Source of the DNA: Pannonibacter indicus
Lineage (GTDB): Bacteria; Pseudomonadota; Alphaproteobacteria; Rhizobiales; Stappiaceae
DNA length: 64,000 bases
Assembly: GCF_001418225.1 (NCBI RefSeq)
Contig: NZ_LIPT01000003.1
Span: forward strand, 310,001 to 374,000
Direction: 5' to 3'
This document shows, piece by piece, positions 18,961-27,922 of the stretch (position 1 is its first letter; each line of letters begins with the position of its first letter). The notes below the pieces were generated by a model. That model made no database searches and was not told the DNA's origin. It was given only the letters and a program-made list of their open reading frames with translations. The translations under genes were made by a program, and so were the position numbers.

Positions 18961-20736
18961 TTAGCCGCGCGAACGGGGCTTGAAGCCACCGCCGTCGCCA
19001 CCGCCGCGTTTCGGCCCGCCGGGGCCGCTGCGAACGGGACGGTTTCCACGGTCAGGCCGGTCACCGCGCTCGGAACGCTCGCGGGGACGGATCGGCCGGT
19101 CATCCGGGTCACGGAAGGCGGGCTTGCGGTCACGGCCGGTGCGCTGTTCCTGCTGCTTGTCCTCAACGAGGCCTTCATCCCCCCAGATCCGGCGGGGGCG
19201 GGGGGCGCGCTGCGGACGCTCGTCTTCTGCCTTGCGCACAGAAGGCTCACGCGTCAGGCGGAAGCGGCTGCGCGGGGAGATCTTCTGCGGACGCTGGCTC
19301 TCGCCACGCTCACGCTTGCCACCCGCCCGGCTGCCATCACGTCCGCCCTCTCTGGCACCAAAGCTGCGCTCGCCGCCTTCAGGGCGCGGCTTGCGCGGGC
19401 CCTTGGGGCGGTTCACGGCTTGTGCACCTTCACGGGCGGTCATCCACTCGCCGCGGGTCTTGGGACCCTGCTGCGGCTTCTTTTTCTTCGGCTCTTCCTT
19501 CGGAGCGGCCAGGGTCAGCACAGGAGCTTCGAAATCAGCCCCTGCGGCTTCCGCCAGCTTGTCGCCCAGCTGGTCGCGCAGCACGCGGCCCTTGATTTCG
19601 CGGGCCTCGCCCTCAGGCAGATCGAGAAGCTGGAACGGGCCGAAGGACAGGCGGATCAGCCGGTTGACCGACAGGCCCAGATGCTCCAGCACGCGCTTGA
19701 CTTCGCGGTTCTTGCCCTCGCGCAGGCCCAGCGTCAGCCAGACGTTGTCGCCCTGCGTCTTGTCGAGCACAGCCTCGATGCCGCCGTAAAGCACGCCGTC
19801 GATGGCAACGCCATCGGCCAGCGCGTTCAGCTGGTCCTGCGTGATCTCGCCAAAGGCACGCACGCGGTAGCGGCGCAGCCAGCCGGTGGAGGGCAGTTCC
19901 AGCACACGGGCAAGGCCGCCGTCATTGGTCAGCAGCAGCAGGCCTTCGGTGTTGATGTCAAGGCGGCCGACGGACACCACACGAGGCAGGTCTGCGGGCA
20001 GCTTCTCGAATACGGTCGGACGGCCTTCCGGGTCGAAGTTGGTCGTCACCAGGCCGCGCGGCTTGTGATAGAGCCACAGGCGGGTGCGCTCCTTCTGCGG
20101 CAGCGGCTCGCCATCCACCAGAATGATGTCGTCTTCCGTCACGGTGATGGCCGGAGTGGTCAGCACGGTGCCGTTGACGCTGACGCGGCCGTTCGTGATC
20201 CACACTTCCGCATCGCGGCGCGAGCACAGTCCGGCGCGGGCCATCACCTTGGCGATACGCTCGCCGTCATGGGACGACACTTCGGGCGCAACGCGCACCG
20301 CCTGCGGCTTGGGCGCCGCCTGGCGCTTGGGCGCAGGCTTGCTGTCCGCGCGCTTGGGCCGGTCGTTGCGCATCGGCCGGTCATCACGATAGGGACGGCC
20401 GCCACCACGCGGGGTCCAGCCATCGCGCTGCGGGCGGTCACCACGCGGGGCGCCGTCATTACGGTCGCCGCGCTGACCGCCACGCGGGCCATAGCCGCGT
20501 TCGCCAAAGCCGCCATCGCGGCCCTGACGGTTAACTTGGCGGTCACCCTGACGTTCGCCTTGGGGGCCGCTCGTGCCACCGAAGCGGGGGCCGGAAGAGC
20601 GGGGGCCAGAAAAGCCTTTGCCGGGCGCGCGGTTGCCGTTGCGTCCGGAAGAGGAAGAGCCTGCGCCATCGTTACGGCGCGACGGGCCGCCGGGGCGATT
20701 GCCGCGGGGCCGGGAAGGAGTTTTATTGCCGGTCAT
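18961..20736 (-). CDS. rluB: Large RluB/RsuA-family rRNA pseudouridine synthase with disordered basic tails
   Basis: 591 residues, far longer than the 240-290 usual for RluB core proteins. Residues about 1-150 are a Gly/Arg/Asn/Asp-rich disordered arm. The S4 RNA-binding domain follows (HDGERIAKVMARAGLCSRRD), then the RsuA catalytic domain with the GRLD box (VGRLDINTEGLLLL), in which the Asp is catalytic, and NREVKRVLEHLGLSVNRLIR. The last 180 residues are again Arg/Gly/Glu-rich. It isomerises uridine in 23S rRNA. The long basic tails on both sides are common in Alphaproteobacteria and probably aid RNA binding. Confidence 0.9.
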   Translation of the reverse strand: MTGNKTPSRPRGNRPGGPSRRNDGAGSSSSGRNGNRAPGKGFSGPRSSGPRFGGTSGPQGERQGDRQVNRQGRDGGFGERGYGPRGGQRGDRNDGAPRGDRPQRDGWTPRGGGRPYRDDRPMRNDRPKRADSKPAPKRQAAPKPQAVRVAPEVSSHDGERIAKVMARAGLCSRRDAEVWITNGRVSVNGTVLTTPAITVTEDDIILVDGEPLPQKERTRLWLYHKPRGLVTTNFDPEGRPTVFEKLPADLPRVVSVGRLDINTEGLLLLTNDGGLARVLELPSTGWLRRYRVRAFGEITQDQLNALADGVAIDGVLYGGIEAVLDKTQGDNVWLTLGLREGKNREVKRVLEHLGLSVNRLIRLSFGPFQLLDLPEGEAREIKGRVLRDQLGDKLAEAAGADFEAPVLTLAAPKEEPKKKKPQQGPKTRGEWMTAREGAQAVNRPKGPRKPRPEGGERSFGAREGGRDGSRAGGKRERGESQRPQKISPRSRFRLTREPSVRKAEDERPQRAPRPRRIWGDEGLVEDKQQEQRTGRDRKPAFRDPDDRPIRPRERSERGDRPDRGNRPVRSGPGGPKRGGGDGGGFKPRSRG

Positions 20737-20901
20737 GGCCGCCTCATAGCAGAGCTTGCACGGTTTAGGAATCAAGCAAATGCGGCTGCCGCACAAAATT
20801 CGCAGCTCTTGGCAAACGCCTCAAGCGATGGAGCGGCTGACGCGCGCCTTGCTTTGCTCTAAAAGCACCAGAAAGACAGGCAGATAGCAGCGTAACCGGA
20901 C

Positions 20902-21384
20902 ATGAACCCACCCAAGGCAGCAGACCGCACCGCCCCCGTGCAGTCCTTCATGGATCTGGCACTGGAAGAGGCGCGTTTGGCCGCCTCGCGCGGTGAAGTG
21001 CCGGTGGGGGCCGTGCTGGTGCGCCAGGGGGAGGTTCTGGCAAGGGCGGGCAACCGCACGCTGGAACTTAATGATCCCACGGCCCATGCCGAGGTGCTGG
21101 TCATCCGCATGGCCTGCGAGGTACTCGCCTCCCAGCGGCTGCCTGAGTGCGATCTCTATGTCACGCTGGAACCTTGCCCCATGTGTGCAGGCGCCATCTC
21201 CTTCGCCCGCATCCGCAGGCTCTACTACGGGGCGGGGGATGAAAAAGGCGGCGCCGTGGATCATGGCGTGCGCTTCTACGCCAGCTCTACGTGCCACCAC
21301 GCACCGGAGGTCTATTCGGGCTTTGCCGAAGCTGAGGCCTCGCAACTGCTGAAGGACTTCTTCCGCAGCAGGCGGGAGGATTAA
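20902..21384 (+). CDS. tadA: tRNA-specific adenosine deaminase
   Basis: 160 residues. Zinc deaminase motifs: HAE in DPTAHAEVLVIRMA (the Glu is the proton shuttle) and PCPMC in TLEPCPMCAGAISFARI, giving His + Cys + Cys zinc ligands. It converts adenosine 34 to inosine in tRNA-Arg(ACG). Divergent from the pseudouridine synthase gene, with a region of about 165 bases between them. It converges on the UlaG-like gene with only five bases between the stops. Confidence 0.93.
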   Translation: MNPPKAADRTAPVQSFMDLALEEARLAASRGEVPVGAVLVRQGEVLARAGNRTLELNDPTAHAEVLVIRMACEVLASQRLPECDLYVTLEPCPMCAGAISFARIRRLYYGAGDEKGGAVDHGVRFYASSTCHHAPEVYSGFAEAEASQLLKDFFRSRRED

Positions 21385-21389
21385 GGGGA

Positions 21390-22334
21390 CTATCCGCCGC
21401 CCGGCATCATCACCATGACCGTCCGCTCACTGGGGATTGTCTTACGGGAAAGGACGGCAGCAGATGTCGGATAAGGCGTCACGGCCCAGCCGTCGCTTGC
21501 CGCACGGGAGAGAAAGCGCTCCAGCGCACCGGCGAAGTGGAAATGCATCGGCACCACGACGCTAGGCTTGATGCCGTCCAGCACCGCCATCAGGCTGTCG
21601 AGGCGCAGGGTGGCGGCATTGTCCACCGGCGCCAGAACCACGTCGATCCGGCCGAGCGTGGCCAGATCATCCGGCGTCAGCTGGTGATGCAGGTGGCCGA
21701 GATGGGCAATGCACAGGTCAGCCAGTTCGAAGATGAAGATGGAATTGCCGAAGGCGCGCGTTTCCCCATCCCAGCCGCGGGCGTTGGTCGGCAGGTTGCG
21801 GATGCGCACGTCTTCAACGCGGATGTCGTGATCAATGGGGCCACCTTCCGGGTTCCAGCCCGTGAGCACATGCTCGATGGACGGGTCCGGGTTGGGGGTA
21901 AAGTGGGTGGAATGGGCGTTGTTCATGGTCGCAACGCGCGGCGGCACAGCGGGCTTTTCGTAGTCGTTGTAGTCCGTTGCGATGCGCACGCCCTTGGGGC
22001 TGGTGATTTCGAAAGTCGCATGGCCGATGTAGCGCAGCCCCACCTCGTCCAGTGCCAGAGAGGGCGCCTGCGCCAACTGCAGGACGAGATCCGGCGACGC
22101 GCTGGCGACCTTGATGCCGGAGGGCAGCGCCCAGCCGCTGGTCTGAGGCGCCTGCGGGCCGGAAGCGATCAATTGGCAGCTTGCGGCAGCCGGAGTGGCA
22201 AGGCTCAGGCCCGCCAGAAGCAGCGCGGCAGACCGGACATGGGCGATCGGCTTGCGCCAGGTGGCTTCGTTCTTGCCGCGGAGCTCTTCAAAACGGGCTG
22301 ACCTGCTGCGGCTTGTGGAGGTTTTCCTGACCAT
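21390..22334 (-). CDS. Exported metallo-beta-lactamase-fold protein (UlaG-like) with non-standard metal motif
   Basis: 314 residues. The basic N-terminus and a hydrophobic segment ending ATPAAAS near residue 52 suggest export. The MBL fold is visible as LRYIGHATFEIT and GVRIATDYNDYEKP. The place of the usual HxHxDH instead reads MNNAHSTHFTPNP. Later ligand-type positions occur in IAHLGHLHHQLT, VLAPVDN and VVVPMHFHF. This variant recurs in a subfamily of exported alphaproteobacterial proteins as far as I recall. Activity unknown. Monocistronic. Confidence 0.75.
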   Translation of the reverse strand: MVRKTSTSRSRSARFEELRGKNEATWRKPIAHVRSAALLLAGLSLATPAAASCQLIASGPQAPQTSGWALPSGIKVASASPDLVLQLAQAPSLALDEVGLRYIGHATFEITSPKGVRIATDYNDYEKPAVPPRVATMNNAHSTHFTPNPDPSIEHVLTGWNPEGGPIDHDIRVEDVRIRNLPTNARGWDGETRAFGNSIFIFELADLCIAHLGHLHHQLTPDDLATLGRIDVVLAPVDNAATLRLDSLMAVLDGIKPSVVVPMHFHFAGALERFLSRAASDGWAVTPYPTSAAVLSRKTIPSERTVMVMMPGGG

Positions 22335-22437
22335 GGCGCACCCCGTCCTGATGCGTTGACACAGGAAAGCCTAGGCCAGTTTCTCTCGCAGACAAGCTCA
22401 CAATTGCGTCAGAGCCGGGCGGGAAGGCAAAGAAAAA

Positions 22438-22480
22438 GCGCCGCTCCGGATGTCTGGCTGGGGGGAAGACGGAGCGGCGC
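22438..22480 (-). terminator. Terminator of the CtrA-box gene
   Basis: Perfect 11-bp inverted repeat GCGCCGCTCCG/CGGAGCGGCGC (22438-22448 with 22470-22480). On the minus strand it runs straight into CTTTTTCTTT. It lies 29 bases past the stop at 22509. Confidence 0.8.
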
Positions 22481-22508
22481 TAGTCGGGGGCAGGCGGGAG
22501 GAAAGACC

Positions 22509-22862
22509 TTACCCCTTGATTACACAGAGAGTTACCGGCGGCCTTGTGCCGCGCTGAGGCTGGAACTTGTCGCAGGGCAGGCTGGCCTGCATCTCGCGGG
22601 ACTGGCGGTAAAGAATTTCACCGGCATGACCGGCCTCGTCGAGCAGCGCGCGCAGGCTGCAGCCTGCTGCGATCATCAGCCCGATGGGCCGCAGATGCGC
22701 CTTGCGGTAGCAGAACACCGCAAGCCGGGCTTTCTGCTCCTCCGGCAGATCTCCGGCAGCGCTTGCGGCCGAGGCTGCATTCAGGTGCATCAGGTGCTGG
22801 AAGGTCTCTTCCGAGACCGGGCAGGTGTCCTCATCCAAGGACCGGGGTGCAACGCGGGTCAT
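22509..22862 (-). CDS. Hypothetical protein, 117 residues, behind a CtrA-like box
   Basis: 117 residues from ATG 22862, preceded by AAGGAG at good spacing. Mostly helical and soluble. The segment EEQKARLAVFCYRKAHLRPI followed by GLMIAAGCSLRALLDEAGHAG contains two Cys. I do not recognise a family. The gene is flanked by its own terminator and by a good CtrA-type site 46 bases upstream of the start, so it is probably a single-gene unit controlled with the cell cycle or motility. That regulatory role is inference. Confidence 0.65.
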   Translation of the reverse strand: MTRVAPRSLDEDTCPVSEETFQHLMHLNAASAASAAGDLPEEQKARLAVFCYRKAHLRPIGLMIAAGCSLRALLDEAGHAGEILYRQSREMQASLPCDKFQPQRGTRPPVTLCVIKG

Positions 22863-22907
22863 GCGGTTTCTCCTTCTGGATACAGAAAAAATTCTCAATC
22901 TTGCATA

Positions 22908-22922
22908 TTAAACAATGGTTAA
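22908..22922 (-). promoter_or_regulatory. Candidate CtrA-binding site
   Basis: On the minus strand the sequence is TTAACCATTGTTTAA, i.e. TTAA-N7-TTAA with the TTAACCAT half-site described for CtrA. It lies 46 bases upstream of the start codon at 22862, in an AT-rich stretch suited to a promoter. Confidence 0.55.
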
Positions 22923-23003
22923 TTTGGCATTCCGCGTCAAATAATGGCAGGAAAAGATATCAAAACACTCTGTGAATACACGGGATCCGCGAATTCTGGC
23001 GGG

Positions 23004-23837
23004 TTACGCCGCTTTTTCGAGCAGTTCGGAGAGCTGCTTCTTCACAAGCTCACGCAGCGGAGCTGCGGATTCAAGCACCATCCGGGTCTTCATGAAGTCG
23101 AGAACGCGGATGTCGTCGACGGCTGGCCGCACAAGTATATCCGGCCGTTTTTGCTTGAGCTTTTCTGCAGTAATTGTACGCATGAGGATCTGTGAGGATC
23201 CGAACAGGGAGTCCAGAGTGGCCGGTGCGTTCTTGTGGGTACGCCGCGGCACGGGCACGCCTACCACATCGACGGCAACGGTGATCCCGCAATCGGCAGG
23301 CAGTATGTCAAAGGGCAGGGGATTGGCGATGCCGCCATCCACCAGCACCTTGCCGCCCATCTCGACCGCCCGGAACACCGCCGGAATGGCGATGGAGGCG
23401 GCAATGGCGGGGCGCAGCGGACCTGTGGTGATGTCAATCTCGCTGCAGCCATAGAAATCAGTGGCGAGCACCGTCAACGGGATCTTCAGATCCTCGAAGT
23501 GATCCGGGATCAGATCTGCGGCAAACAGATTGACCACCTTCAGCGGATCGAACTGCGCAATCCCGCCGGTAAACATGTCGGTGAAGCGTTTGGGCCGCAG
23601 CTGCCACAGACGGGCAATCAGCGCGTTGCGGTGGCGGAAGGTTTCAAGCGCATAGTCATGCAGTTCCGTGCCAGACAGGCCAGCCGCATAACCGGCGCCC
23701 AGCAGCGCTCCGATGGATGAGCCGGTGATGTGGCAGGGCTTCACGCCCAGATCGTCAAAGGCCTGAAACACCGGAATATGGGACATGCCGCGCGCTCCGC
23801 CGCCGCCAAGGGCAAGGCCGATCCGGGGGTAGGTCAT
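23004..23837 (-). CDS. Patatin-like phospholipase
   Basis: 277 residues. All parts of the patatin site are present: oxyanion loop LGGGGARGMSHI (residues about 10-21), nucleophile elbow TGSSIGALLGAGYA (GxSxG), and the catalytic Asp in VDGGIANPLP. It is a cytosolic or membrane-associated lipid acyl hydrolase. The ATG at 23837 has AGGAAG upstream; an ATG seven codons earlier lacks a ribosome site. It resembles RssA/YchK-type bacterial patatins. It is followed on the same strand by no other close gene. Confidence 0.9.
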   Translation of the reverse strand: MTYPRIGLALGGGGARGMSHIPVFQAFDDLGVKPCHITGSSIGALLGAGYAAGLSGTELHDYALETFRHRNALIARLWQLRPKRFTDMFTGGIAQFDPLKVVNLFAADLIPDHFEDLKIPLTVLATDFYGCSEIDITTGPLRPAIAASIAIPAVFRAVEMGGKVLVDGGIANPLPFDILPADCGITVAVDVVGVPVPRRTHKNAPATLDSLFGSSQILMRTITAEKLKQKRPDILVRPAVDDIRVLDFMKTRMVLESAAPLRELVKKQLSELLEKAA

Positions 23838-23942
23838 CTTGAAACTCGCTTCCTGCATCTGCGCGGGGAGATATTCCTGTATCAGGGTTGTGCCTGTCTT
23901 GCGTGATTTATCCGGCAGGAAGATGACAGGACCGCCCGCCGT

Positions 23943-24848
23943 TTATCCTCCCTGCAGAAACGGCAGAAGGGCCGCCAGCGTTCCATCCGGGTTCTCCTCG
24001 GCGAGAAAATGCCCGCCGGTCATGCCATCACCTTCCGCCTGCGGTGCCCAGCGGCGCCACACATCCAGCGGCGTGCCTGCGCCCGGCGCAATGCCTGACG
24101 TGCCCCACAGGGCGAGCAGCGGGCAGGCGATCTGGCGTCCTGCGGCGATGTCGGCGCCGTCATGCTCCAGATCCATTGTGGCGCCTGCCCGGTAGTCCTG
24201 ACACATGGCGTGGATGCGGGCGGGCTGGCGGAAGGCGTCCCGGTAGGCTTTCATGGCGGCAGGGCTGAAGGCGGAAAGGCTTCGCTCCGCCGTCCAGCTC
24301 GCCATGGTGTGATCGATGTAATAGTCCGGGCTGCCGCCGATCAGCGTTTCGGGCAGGGGCGCAGGCTGGGCAAGGAAGGCCCAGTGGTAGACCTTGAGCG
24401 CGAATTGCCGGTCCATGCGGGCCCAGTAGTCATGGGTGGGCAGAATATCCAGCACGGCCGCGCGGCTGACGGCTTCCGGATGATCCAGCGCCAGCCGGTA
24501 GGTGACACGCGCGCCCCGGTCGTGACCGCAGACCATGAAGCGGTCATGGCCAAGGCCGCGCATCAGCTGAGCCACGTCCAGCGCCATCTGCCGCTTGGAA
24601 TAAAGGCTTGCATCCCCTTTGGGGGCCTCGCTGGCGCCATAGCCGCGCAGGTCCGGGATCACCAGTGTGAAGTGCCGTGCAAGCTCCGGCGCAATGCGGT
24701 GCCACATTACATGGCTTTGCGGAAAGCCGTGAAGCAGCAGCAGGGCAGGCCCTGATCCGCCGAGGCGGCAGAACAGGCGGACATCGCCAGCCTCAATCAT
24801 TCTGGCGTCAAATCCGGGAAAAAGATCTGCCTCGGGTGCTGTCATCAT
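23943..24848 (-). CDS. Alpha/beta hydrolase of the fluoroacetate/haloacetate dehalogenase family
   Basis: 301 residues. The protein resembles known fluoroacetate dehalogenases along its whole length. HGFPQSHVMWHRIAP carries the oxyanion region. The nucleophile Asp110 and carboxylate-binding Arg111 and Arg114 are in CGHDRGARVTYRLAL. Asp134 is in VLDILPTHDYW. The halide-pocket residues His155-Trp156 are in KVYHWAFLAQPAPLP, Tyr219 in QDYRAGA, and the catalytic His280 in GGHFLAEE. Such enzymes hydrolyse haloacetates to glycolate and halide. Epoxide hydrolases share the fold but lack the Arg pair and His-Trp set. The true substrate needs assay. The gene stands alone. Confidence 0.8.
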   Translation of the reverse strand: MMTAPEADLFPGFDARMIEAGDVRLFCRLGGSGPALLLLHGFPQSHVMWHRIAPELARHFTLVIPDLRGYGASEAPKGDASLYSKRQMALDVAQLMRGLGHDRFMVCGHDRGARVTYRLALDHPEAVSRAAVLDILPTHDYWARMDRQFALKVYHWAFLAQPAPLPETLIGGSPDYYIDHTMASWTAERSLSAFSPAAMKAYRDAFRQPARIHAMCQDYRAGATMDLEHDGADIAAGRQIACPLLALWGTSGIAPGAGTPLDVWRRWAPQAEGDGMTGGHFLAEENPDGTLAALLPFLQGG

Positions 24849-24926
24849 CCGGCTCCTTCCTGTGCTGAAGACAGGATGGCCGCAGCGGGGGACAGGCGCA
24901 AGGGAGATGCCTATTCACGAAAACAA

Positions 24927-24960
24927 GAAGCCCGGCACAGCGGATGCCGTGCCGGGCTTC
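24927..24960 (-). terminator. Terminator of purD
   Basis: Perfect 12-bp stem GAAGCCCGGCAC/GTGCCGGGCTTC (24927-24938 with 24949-24960). On the minus strand it is followed by TTGTTTTCG. It lies 27 bases after the purD stop. Confidence 0.8.
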
Positions 24961-24987
24961 TTCAGTCCGGTGCTGAGCCATCTGCCC

Positions 24988-26250
24988 TCAGAGGGCGCGC
25001 CAGGCGATGTCACGGCGGCAGAAGCCTTCGGGCCAGTCGATCAGGTCCACGGCCTTGTAGGCCCGCTCGCGGGCTTCGGCGACGGTCCTGCCGGTGGCGG
25101 TGACGTTGAGCACGCGCCCGCCCGTTGCCAGAATGCGCCCGCCGTCGGCCTTGGTGCCAGCGTGGAAGACTTTGACGCCTTCGACCTTGCCCGCAGCTTC
25201 AAGACCGCGGATCTCCGTGTTCTTCTCATAGGCGCCCGGATAGCCCTTGGCGGCCATGACGACGGTGAGGGCCACGTCATCGCTCCAGGTGGCTGTGTGC
25301 TGGTCCAGCGTGCCGTCTGCGGTGGCGATCAGCAGCGGCAGCAGATCCTCCTTGAGGCGCAGGGTGATGACCTGACATTCCGGGTCGCCGAAGCGGGTGT
25401 TGTATTCGATGAGCTTGGGGCCATTCTCGCCGATCATGAGACCTGCGAAAAGCACGCCCTTGAACGGGGTGCCGCGTTTTGCCAGCGTTTCGATGGTCGG
25501 GAGGATGATCTCGTCCATGGTGCGGGCGATGACGGCATCGCTGGCGACGGGGGCAGGCGTGTAGGCGCCCATACCGCCGGTGTTGGGGCCTTCGTCGCCG
25601 TCAAAGGCGCGTTTGTGGTCCTGTGCGGCCACGAGGGGCAGGGCGGTCCTGCCGTCGGACAGCACGAAGAAGCTGGCCTCTTCGCCGGTGAGGAACTCCT
25701 CGATCACCACTTCCGCCCCGGCTGCGCCGAAGCTGCCGTCGAAACAGGCGTTTACGGCGGCCTCGGCCTCGTCCAGCGTCATGGCCACGACCACGCCCTT
25801 GCCGGCGGCAAGGCCATCTGCCTTGACCACAATCGGCGCGCCCTGCTGGCGCAGATAGGCCAGCGCCTTGTCCTTGTCCGCAAAGCGGCCATAGGCAGCG
25901 GTCGGAATATTGGCTTCGGCGCAGAGATCCTTGGTGAAGCCCTTGGAGCCTTCCAGCTGGGCAGCGGCCTTTGAGGGGCCGAAGGCCTTGATGCCGGCCG
26001 CCGCCAGATCATCGACGATGCCTTCAACCAGCGGGCCTTCCGGGCCGACGACAACGAAATCGATGGCCTTTTCCTTGCAGAAGGCAATCACGGCAGCGTG
26101 GTCTGCAACGTCCAGAGCAACGAGTTCGGCCTCTTCGGCAATGCCGGCGTTGCCCGGCGCGGCGTAGAGCCGGGAGGTCAGCGGCGACTTGGCAATGGCA
26201 TAGGCGAGGGCGTGTTCACGGCCACCGGAACCGATGAGGAGAATATTCAT
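24988..26250 (-). CDS. purD: Phosphoribosylamine-glycine ligase
   Basis: 420 residues. The N-terminus [20 protein letters not shown] is the GARS N-domain. The ATP-grasp domain follows ([17 protein letters not shown] and the [13 protein letters not shown] signature), with a C-terminal domain ending at residue 420. It joins glycine to 5-phosphoribosylamine in step 2 of purine synthesis. The start at 26250 was chosen because the N-terminus fits the family exactly. Transcribed alone, divergent from a GNAT gene. Confidence 0.96.
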   Translation of the reverse strand: MNILLIGSGGREHALAYAIAKSPLTSRLYAAPGNAGIAEEAELVALDVADHAAVIAFCKEKAIDFVVVGPEGPLVEGIVDDLAAAGIKAFGPSKAAAQLEGSKGFTKDLCAEANIPTAAYGRFADKDKALAYLRQQGAPIVVKADGLAAGKGVVVAMTLDEAEAAVNACFDGSFGAAGAEVVIEEFLTGEEASFFVLSDGRTALPLVAAQDHKRAFDGDEGPNTGGMGAYTPAPVASDAVIARTMDEIILPTIETLAKRGTPFKGVLFAGLMIGENGPKLIEYNTRFGDPECQVITLRLKEDLLPLLIATADGTLDQHTATWSDDVALTVVMAAKGYPGAYEKNTEIRGLEAAGKVEGVKVFHAGTKADGGRILATGGRVLNVTATGRTVAEARERAYKAVDLIDWPEGFCRRDIAWRAL

Positions 26251-26361
26251 GGGCAAGCTCTCACGTCTGTGCGGCATCGCCGCTGGGCCTTCCAGAGTTG
26301 CGGCGCGGATTAGCACGGCGGGCCGGGTGCGGCAATCGGCTGAGCGGCAGGAGGCGGCAGA

Positions 26362-26838
26362 ATGAGGCGGCCCGGCGGCTTTTCACTGATGCTCGGAACG
26401 GCTGTCACGGCGCCGCGTATTGTCGAACTCGCGGGCCGCATGCGCGGTGAAACGGGGCTGCCGATGACACGGGCGCAGGAAAGCGCGCTGCGCATGCTGA
26501 TGGTGGATGCCAATCTCGGCCGGGCGTGGCTCGCCAATTTCCGGGATCAGCCTGCGGGCTATGCCGTGGCATTCTTCCGTCATTCGGTGGAAATGGCCGG
26601 CCGTCTGGCGCTCTTCGGCGAGTTCTACATCGCTCCGGAAGCCCGCGGGCGCGGGCTGGGCCGCCGTCTTCTGCGCGGGGCCTGCGCCGATCTTGCCGAT
26701 TTCGGCATCCGCCATTTCCAGGCTGCTGCGCCGCAGAATTCCGTGGCGGCCGGATTGATCCTGTCCGAGGGTTTTGGCCGCAGCCCGCTTGCGGTCTATG
26801 AGCGGCAGATCGGTGAGGAAGACGATCTGGCGCCATGA
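26362..26838 (+). CDS. GNAT-family N-acetyltransferase
   Basis: 158 residues. Acetyl-CoA binding motif A is seen as [20 protein letters not shown] (the R/Q-x-x-G-x-G/A pattern), followed by [17 protein letters not shown], the motif B region. The substrate is unknown. The gene lies 110 bases from the divergent purD start and 127 bases before the UbiA gene. Confidence 0.85.
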   Translation: MRRPGGFSLMLGTAVTAPRIVELAGRMRGETGLPMTRAQESALRMLMVDANLGRAWLANFRDQPAGYAVAFFRHSVEMAGRLALFGEFYIAPEARGRGLGRRLLRGACADLADFGIRHFQAAAPQNSVAAGLILSEGFGRSPLAVYERQIGEEDDLAP

Positions 26839-26965
26839 CTGCCCATGCTTGATGAGGCTGGCAGCCGGGAACGGGATTGGAAGATCTGGTTACATGGCGG
26901 ACGTAAGGCTTCTGTCCGCCGCCAAGGGCTCGCCAGAGGCGGCAGGGCCGTGGTAACGAAGGGGC

Positions 26966-27919
26966 ATGAGTCTCAAGATCTTCGGCACCCGCGACACGGG
27001 CCCGGTTTCCGATGCTGTGAAGCGTCACTGGGTCGACACCAAACTGCCCGCCTGGGCCCGGCCTTATGCGCGCCTTGCGCGCTGGGAGCGGCCCATCGGC
27101 TGGCAATTGCTGCTGTGGCCGTGCCTGTGGTCCTCCGCGCTGGCGGCGGTCGCGGCCGGAAATGCCTATCCGAACCCCTGGCACATCCTGCTGTTCCTCA
27201 TTGGGGCGGTGGCCATGCGCGGGGCGGGCTGCACCTACAACGACCTTGTGGACGAGAAGATCGACGCGCAGGTGGAACGCACCCGCTCGCGGCCGATCCC
27301 CGCCGGACAGGTCAGCCGCGCACAGGCCAAGCTCTTCATGGCGCTGCAGGCGCTCGTGGGCGGGCTGGTGCTCATCCAGTTCAACCTGTTCACGATCGTT
27401 CTCGGCCTCGCCTCGCTGCTCGTCGTGGCCATCTATCCCTTCATGAAGCGCTACACCAACTGGCCGCAGCTGTTCCTCGGCTTTGCCTTCTCCTGGGGCG
27501 CGCTGATGGGCTGGGCCGCCCTGTTCGGCAAGCTCGATACGGCGCCTTTGCTGCTTTATGCCGGCGGCATTCTCTGGACGATCGGCTATGACACGATCTA
27601 CGCCCATCAGGACAAGGAAGACGATGCGCTGGTGGGGGTTCGCTCCACCGCAAGGCTGTTCGGGTCCTGGACGAAAGCGGCGCTGGTGGTGCTTTATTCC
27701 GGCGCAACGGTGCTTTTCGCCCTTGCTGCGGCACTTGCGGACGCGGGGCCCTTTGCCTTTGCCGGCATTGCGCTGGGCGCACTGCATCTGTTCTGGCAGA
27801 TCGTGGTGCTGGATATCGATGATGGCGATCAGTGCCTGAAGCTCTTCCGCTCCAATGACCGCTATGGCTGGATCGTCTTCGCAGGCTTCTGCCTGGAGGC
27901 GCTGGTCAGCCGTCTGTAA
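26966..27919 (+). CDS. ubiA: 4-hydroxybenzoate polyprenyltransferase
   Basis: 317 residues, about eight or nine membrane helices. Two Asp-rich motifs bind the prenyl diphosphate via Mg2+: GAGCTYNDLVDEKID (near residue 100) and IGYDTIYAHQDKEDDALVGV (near residue 210). RSRPIPAGQVS also fits. It prenylates 4-hydroxybenzoate in ubiquinone synthesis at the inner membrane, supplying the respiratory chain that includes the oxidase encoded at 40-46 kb. Its stop is 3 bases from the stop of the converging GGDEF gene. Confidence 0.92.
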   Translation: MSLKIFGTRDTGPVSDAVKRHWVDTKLPAWARPYARLARWERPIGWQLLLWPCLWSSALAAVAAGNAYPNPWHILLFLIGAVAMRGAGCTYNDLVDEKIDAQVERTRSRPIPAGQVSRAQAKLFMALQALVGGLVLIQFNLFTIVLGLASLLVVAIYPFMKRYTNWPQLFLGFAFSWGALMGWAALFGKLDTAPLLLYAGGILWTIGYDTIYAHQDKEDDALVGVRSTARLFGSWTKAALVVLYSGATVLFALAAALADAGPFAFAGIALGALHLFWQIVVLDIDDGDQCLKLFRSNDRYGWIVFAGFCLEALVSRL

Positions 27920-27922
27920 CAG

